A stretch of 64,000 nucleotides of DNA from Neoroseomonas lacus (GTDB lineage Bacteria; Pseudomonadota; Alphaproteobacteria; Acetobacterales; Acetobacteraceae). Shown here one piece after another: positions 60,831-64,000 of the stretch (position 1 is the stretch's first letter; the number at the start of each line of letters is the position of its first letter). The notes beneath the pieces are model-generated. The model did not search any database. It saw only the letters and a list, made by a program, of their open reading frames with translations, and had not been told where the DNA came from. The stretch lies in assembly GCF_014644535.1 (NCBI RefSeq), contig NZ_BMKW01000002.1, positions 335,034-399,033 on the forward strand, in the 5' to 3' direction. Made by a program: the position numbers and the translations under genes.

Positions 60831-62924
60831 TTGAGCCGCCCCAGACCCTTCATGCACTCCATGTTGCGCCTGCTCGCCCTCCTCGCCACCGTGATGGCCT
60901 TCACCCCCGCGGCGCGGGCGGTCGAAAGCACCCCTGTCCGGTCCCCGCGCGCCACCGTCACGCTGATGGCCGACCAGGCGGCGATCGCCCCAGGCCAGGC
61001 CTTCCGCGTCGCGCTGCGGCAGCGCCTCGCGCCAGGCTGGCATACCTACTGGATCAATCCGGGCGATGCCGGGCAACCGCCGGAAGTGACCTTCGCGCTG
61101 CCTGAGGGTGCCACCGCGGGCACCATGCGCTTCCCGGCGCCGCAACGTATCCCCTTCGGCCCGCTGGTGAATTTCGGCTATGAGGGTGAGGCGGTCTTCA
61201 CCATCCCGGTCATCGCATCCACGTCGCTGCGCCCAGGTGATACCTTCACCCTGACCGCCGACGCGACCTGGCTGGTCTGCGAACAGGTCTGCATTCCGGA
61301 GGAAGGCGCCTTCCGCCTCGACATCCCCGTCGAGGTCACGCCGCGCCCCGACCCGGTGACCGGCCCGGCCTTCATCGCCGCCGAGGCCGCCGAACCGCGC
61401 GCCGGCCCCTTCGCCGCGCGCGCCGGTTTCGACGGGCTGCAAGGCGCGGTGGAACTCGCCGGTCCGCTGATCACTGCCAATGCGGTACGCGAGGCGTTCT
61501 TCTTCCCGCTGGAGGTCAACCTCCTCGACAATGCCGCGCCACAGCCGCTGACGCTGCGCGACGGCACGCTGCGCCTCGGCCTGACGCGGGCGCGGGCGGA
61601 TGCGCTGCCGGCCAGCATCGAGGGCGTCGTCGCCATCACGGATGCCGCGGGGGTACGCGGGGCCTATCTGGTCTCGGCCGCGCCGGGGCCGGTGCCTGCG
61701 GCGGGCGGGCTGCCGTTGTGGCAGGCGGTGCTGTTCGCCGCGCTGGGCGGGCTGATCCTCAACCTGATGCCCTGTGTCTTCCCGATCCTCGCCATGAAGG
61801 CGGTGGCGCTGGCGCGGCTTTCGGGGCAGGCGCGCGCCGCCGTGCGGGCGCATGCGGGCTCCTATACGGCCGGGGTGGTGCTGTCGTTCCTCGCCCTAGG
61901 CGGGGTGATGATCGGGCTGCGCGCGGCCGGCGGCGTGGCCGGTTGGGGCTTCCAATTCACGTCGCCGGTCTTCGTGGGCGCGATGGCTTGGCTGATGCTC
62001 GCGGTCGGGTTGAACCTGTCGGGCGTCTATGCGGTGGGTGGGCCGGCCGCGGCCGGTGGGGCGCTGGCGGCCAAGGGTGGGCATGCCGGGTCGTTCTTCA
62101 CCGGGGCGCTGGCGGTGCTGGTCGCCACGCCCTGCACCGCGCCCTTCATGGCGGCGGCGATCGGCGCGGCACTGGGGCTCGGCGCGGTCGAGGCACTGGC
62201 CGTCTTCGGCGCCATGGGGCTCGGGATGGCGCTGCCCTATGCGCTGCTGGGCCTCGCGCCTGGGCTGGCGCGGGCGCTGCCGAAGCCGGGGGTGTGGATG
62301 GACCGGCTGAAGCAGGGCCTCGCCTTCCCGATGTATGGCGCGGCCGCCTGGCTGGTCTGGGTGCTGGCGGAACAGGCCGGGCCGTCGGCGGTGCTGCTGG
62401 TGCTGATGGGGGCCGTGCTGATCGGCTTCGCTGCCTGGGCGGTCGGGCTGGCGCAGGGGTCCGGTGGGCGGCTGGGGCGGCTGGCTGGCGGTGTCGCCTT
62501 GCTCGGCGCGCTGGCGCTGCTGCCGGTGCTACATGCCGCCCCGGCGCCGGCGCAGGCCGCCGAAGCGGCGGGCGGAGAAGCGTGGTCCGAGGCCCGCCTC
62601 GCCGAGTTGCGGGCCGAGGGTCGCCCGGTCTTCGTCAACCTGACCGCGGCCTGGTGCATCACCTGCAAGGTCAATGAACGTCTCGCACTATCGAGCGCTG
62701 GGGTACGGCAGGCCTTCGAGCAGCGCGGCATCACCACCCTGGTCGGCGACTGGACGCGAGGTGACCCGGCGATCACCGCCATGCTGCGCGCGCATGGGCG
62801 CGACGGGGTGCCGCTGTACCTGTTCTACCCGGCGGGCGCGACGGCGCCGCGCATCCTGCCGCAGATCCTCACCGAGGGGATCGTGCTGGACGCGCTCAAC
62901 GCATCAGGTGCGGCGGGATCGTAA
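60831..62924 (+). CDS. DsbD/ScsB-like thiol:disulfide interchange protein
   Basis: The 697-residue inner membrane protein passes electrons from cytoplasmic thioredoxin to the periplasm. It has a signal peptide (MLRLLALLATVMAFTPAARA), an N-terminal periplasmic domain with a Cys pair in LVCEQVCIPEEGAF (~148-153), a transmembrane domain with paired Cys in NLMPCVFPILAMKAVALARL (~314) and VLVATPCTAPFMAAAIGAAL (~433), and a C-terminal thioredoxin domain with TAAWCITCKVNERLALSSAG (~606-609). The layout fits the ScsB/DsbD family. The TTG at 60831 is preceded by AAGGGGAC; ATG at 60852 is the alternative. Its end overlaps the convergent GNAT gene. Confidence 0.92.
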   Translation: MSRPRPFMHSMLRLLALLATVMAFTPAARAVESTPVRSPRATVTLMADQAAIAPGQAFRVALRQRLAPGWHTYWINPGDAGQPPEVTFALPEGATAGTMRFPAPQRIPFGPLVNFGYEGEAVFTIPVIASTSLRPGDTFTLTADATWLVCEQVCIPEEGAFRLDIPVEVTPRPDPVTGPAFIAAEAAEPRAGPFAARAGFDGLQGAVELAGPLITANAVREAFFFPLEVNLLDNAAPQPLTLRDGTLRLGLTRARADALPASIEGVVAITDAAGVRGAYLVSAAPGPVPAAGGLPLWQAVLFAALGGLILNLMPCVFPILAMKAVALARLSGQARAAVRAHAGSYTAGVVLSFLALGGVMIGLRAAGGVAGWGFQFTSPVFVGAMAWLMLAVGLNLSGVYAVGGPAAAGGALAAKGGHAGSFFTGALAVLVATPCTAPFMAAAIGAALGLGAVEALAVFGAMGLGMALPYALLGLAPGLARALPKPGVWMDRLKQGLAFPMYGAAAWLVWVLAEQAGPSAVLLVLMGAVLIGFAAWAVGLAQGSGGRLGRLAGGVALLGALALLPVLHAAPAPAQAAEAAGGEAWSEARLAELRAEGRPVFVNLTAAWCITCKVNERLALSSAGVRQAFEQRGITTLVGDWTRGDPAITAMLRAHGRDGVPLYLFYPAGATAPRILPQILTEGIVLDALNASGAAGS

Positions 62925-63465
62925 GGCCGAGGCGGGTCGGCACCGGCCAGATTTCACGCACGGTGCGTAGCCGCTGGAAGCCAGCCGAGACATAGGCCGG
63001 CAGCGCGCGGGGATGGTCGGCGGTGCAGGTATTCACCGTGATCGCCGGCCGGCCGGCGGCCCAGGCGGTGTCTATAGCGTGGCGTAGGAAGGCACGGCCC
63101 AGCCCGCTGCCGATCGCCCAGGGCATCAGCCCGAAATAGGCCAGGTTGACGGAATGCGGATGGCGCCGGTCGAGTTCGTAGAACCCCGCCGGCTCGCCAT
63201 CCTTCATCAGCACATGGATCGACACGGCCGGCAGCGACAGCAGCGCGGCGAGGTCGGCATCCGAGGCAGTGCGGCGCATCCACCACAGCCAGGGCTCGCC
63301 CACCGTGTCGTAGAGGTAGCGGTAGAAGGGCACCGAACAGTGGCGCGCCTGCTCGACCCGCACGTCGGGCGGCAGCGGCCGCACCGGGTCGGTCGGCCGG
63401 GATTCCATGCGCAGGAAGGTGACGTCGACCATCACCTCCTGAACCGCATTCATCGTTGCCGCCAT
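62896..63465 (-). CDS. GNAT-family N-acetyltransferase
   Basis: The 189-residue protein has the GNAT core: [20 protein letters not shown] (~81-100), [20 protein letters not shown] with the acetyl-CoA loop (Q/R-x-x-G-x-G/A here as I-G-S-G-L-G, ~103-122), [20 protein letters not shown] and [20 protein letters not shown]. The substrate is unknown. Its last 29 bases overlap the 3' end of the DsbD-like gene on the other strand. Confidence 0.85.
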   Translation of the reverse strand: MAATMNAVQEVMVDVTFLRMESRPTDPVRPLPPDVRVEQARHCSVPFYRYLYDTVGEPWLWWMRRTASDADLAALLSLPAVSIHVLMKDGEPAGFYELDRRHPHSVNLAYFGLMPWAIGSGLGRAFLRHAIDTAWAAGRPAITVNTCTADHPRALPAYVSAGFQRLRTVREIWPVPTRLGLTIPPHLMR

Positions 63466-63581
63466 GGCGCGGGCCCCTCCTGGTGGCGCGAGTCTCGCGG
63501 AGGCGATGGGGGGCGGTCAACAGCGGTCGCTGACCCTGGGGCCAGGCCCCCCGCACATGCGGCCCAGCCGCCGAACCGCGA

Positions 63582-64000
<419 letters not shown>

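Noticed and set aside
59634-61853. 739-codon open frame antisense to three genes
   Set aside because: It spans the FAD, MgtC-like and DsbD-like genes in antisense, has low-complexity composition and no ribosome binding site or motif.

Overview
This window is high-GC bacterial DNA. The gene set and gene order suggest an alphaproteobacterium, most likely Acetobacteraceae (Roseomonas-like). Pointers are a K+-independent proton-pumping pyrophosphatase, a malic enzyme with a phosphotransacetylase tail, a phasin, a fused shikimate kinase/dehydroquinate synthase, DUF484-xerC coupling and many Bug-family (TctC-like) solute receptors. The taxonomic call is inference, because no rRNA is present.

Layout. 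1-573 is the 5' half of a P4-type integrase running off the left edge. 0.9-35.6 kb is mostly housekeeping: a soluble PAS chemoreceptor, maeB, a von Willebrand A/J-domain pair, an rRNA methyltransferase, aroK-aroB, xerD, accA, an MFS exporter, proC, a phasin, prs, a four-gene overlapping operon (GST, RidA, GST, phosphatase), priA, an fsa-DUF484-xerC operon, a two-domain polyphosphate:AMP phosphotransferase, endonuclease V, a zinc-uptake receptor behind a Zur box, a proline iminopeptidase, and tRNA-Arg(CCU). 55.99-64 kb is again core: hppA, an FAD oxidoreductase with a cNMP-type domain, MgtC-like, DsbD/ScsB-like, a GNAT enzyme, and the 3' end of rpoD.

Between them lies the main finding, a genomic island of about 20.1 kb (35568-55740). 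It is bounded by a 46-bp direct repeat (44/46 identical) that starts at the anticodon loop of tRNA-Arg(CCU). The left copy is the 3' part of the complete tRNA; the right copy is a 3' tRNA fragment. No integrase remains inside, but a deleted IS5-type element with intact 13-bp ends sits at the right end. The cargo is catabolic and transport genes in three modules, each with its own regulator: LysR (eight-gene operon: Bug receptors x3, RraA-type aldolase, HpcH aldolase, SsuABC-like ABC transporter); IclR (Bug receptor, thiolase-like protein without the catalytic cysteine, DUF35 protein, CaiB-type CoA-transferase); MarR (two SMP-30 lactonases, Bug receptor, HpcH aldolase, TauD dioxygenase). Four copies of a TTGA-N4-TCAA dyad mark the promoters of the MarR module, suggesting a common operator. 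The island looks like an acquired pathway for importing an organic acid, forming its CoA ester or opening its lactone, and cleaving it by aldolases. The substrate cannot be read from the sequence.

Two families of dispersed intergenic repeats occur only in the core part: a bi-lobed element of roughly 220-300 bp built from two facing hairpin pairs, and a shorter element of about 100 bp containing GAGCGGTTT. Several copies place strong hairpins just after stop codons. A secreted repeat protein (20751-21095) is cut short by a perfect 10-bp tandem duplication.
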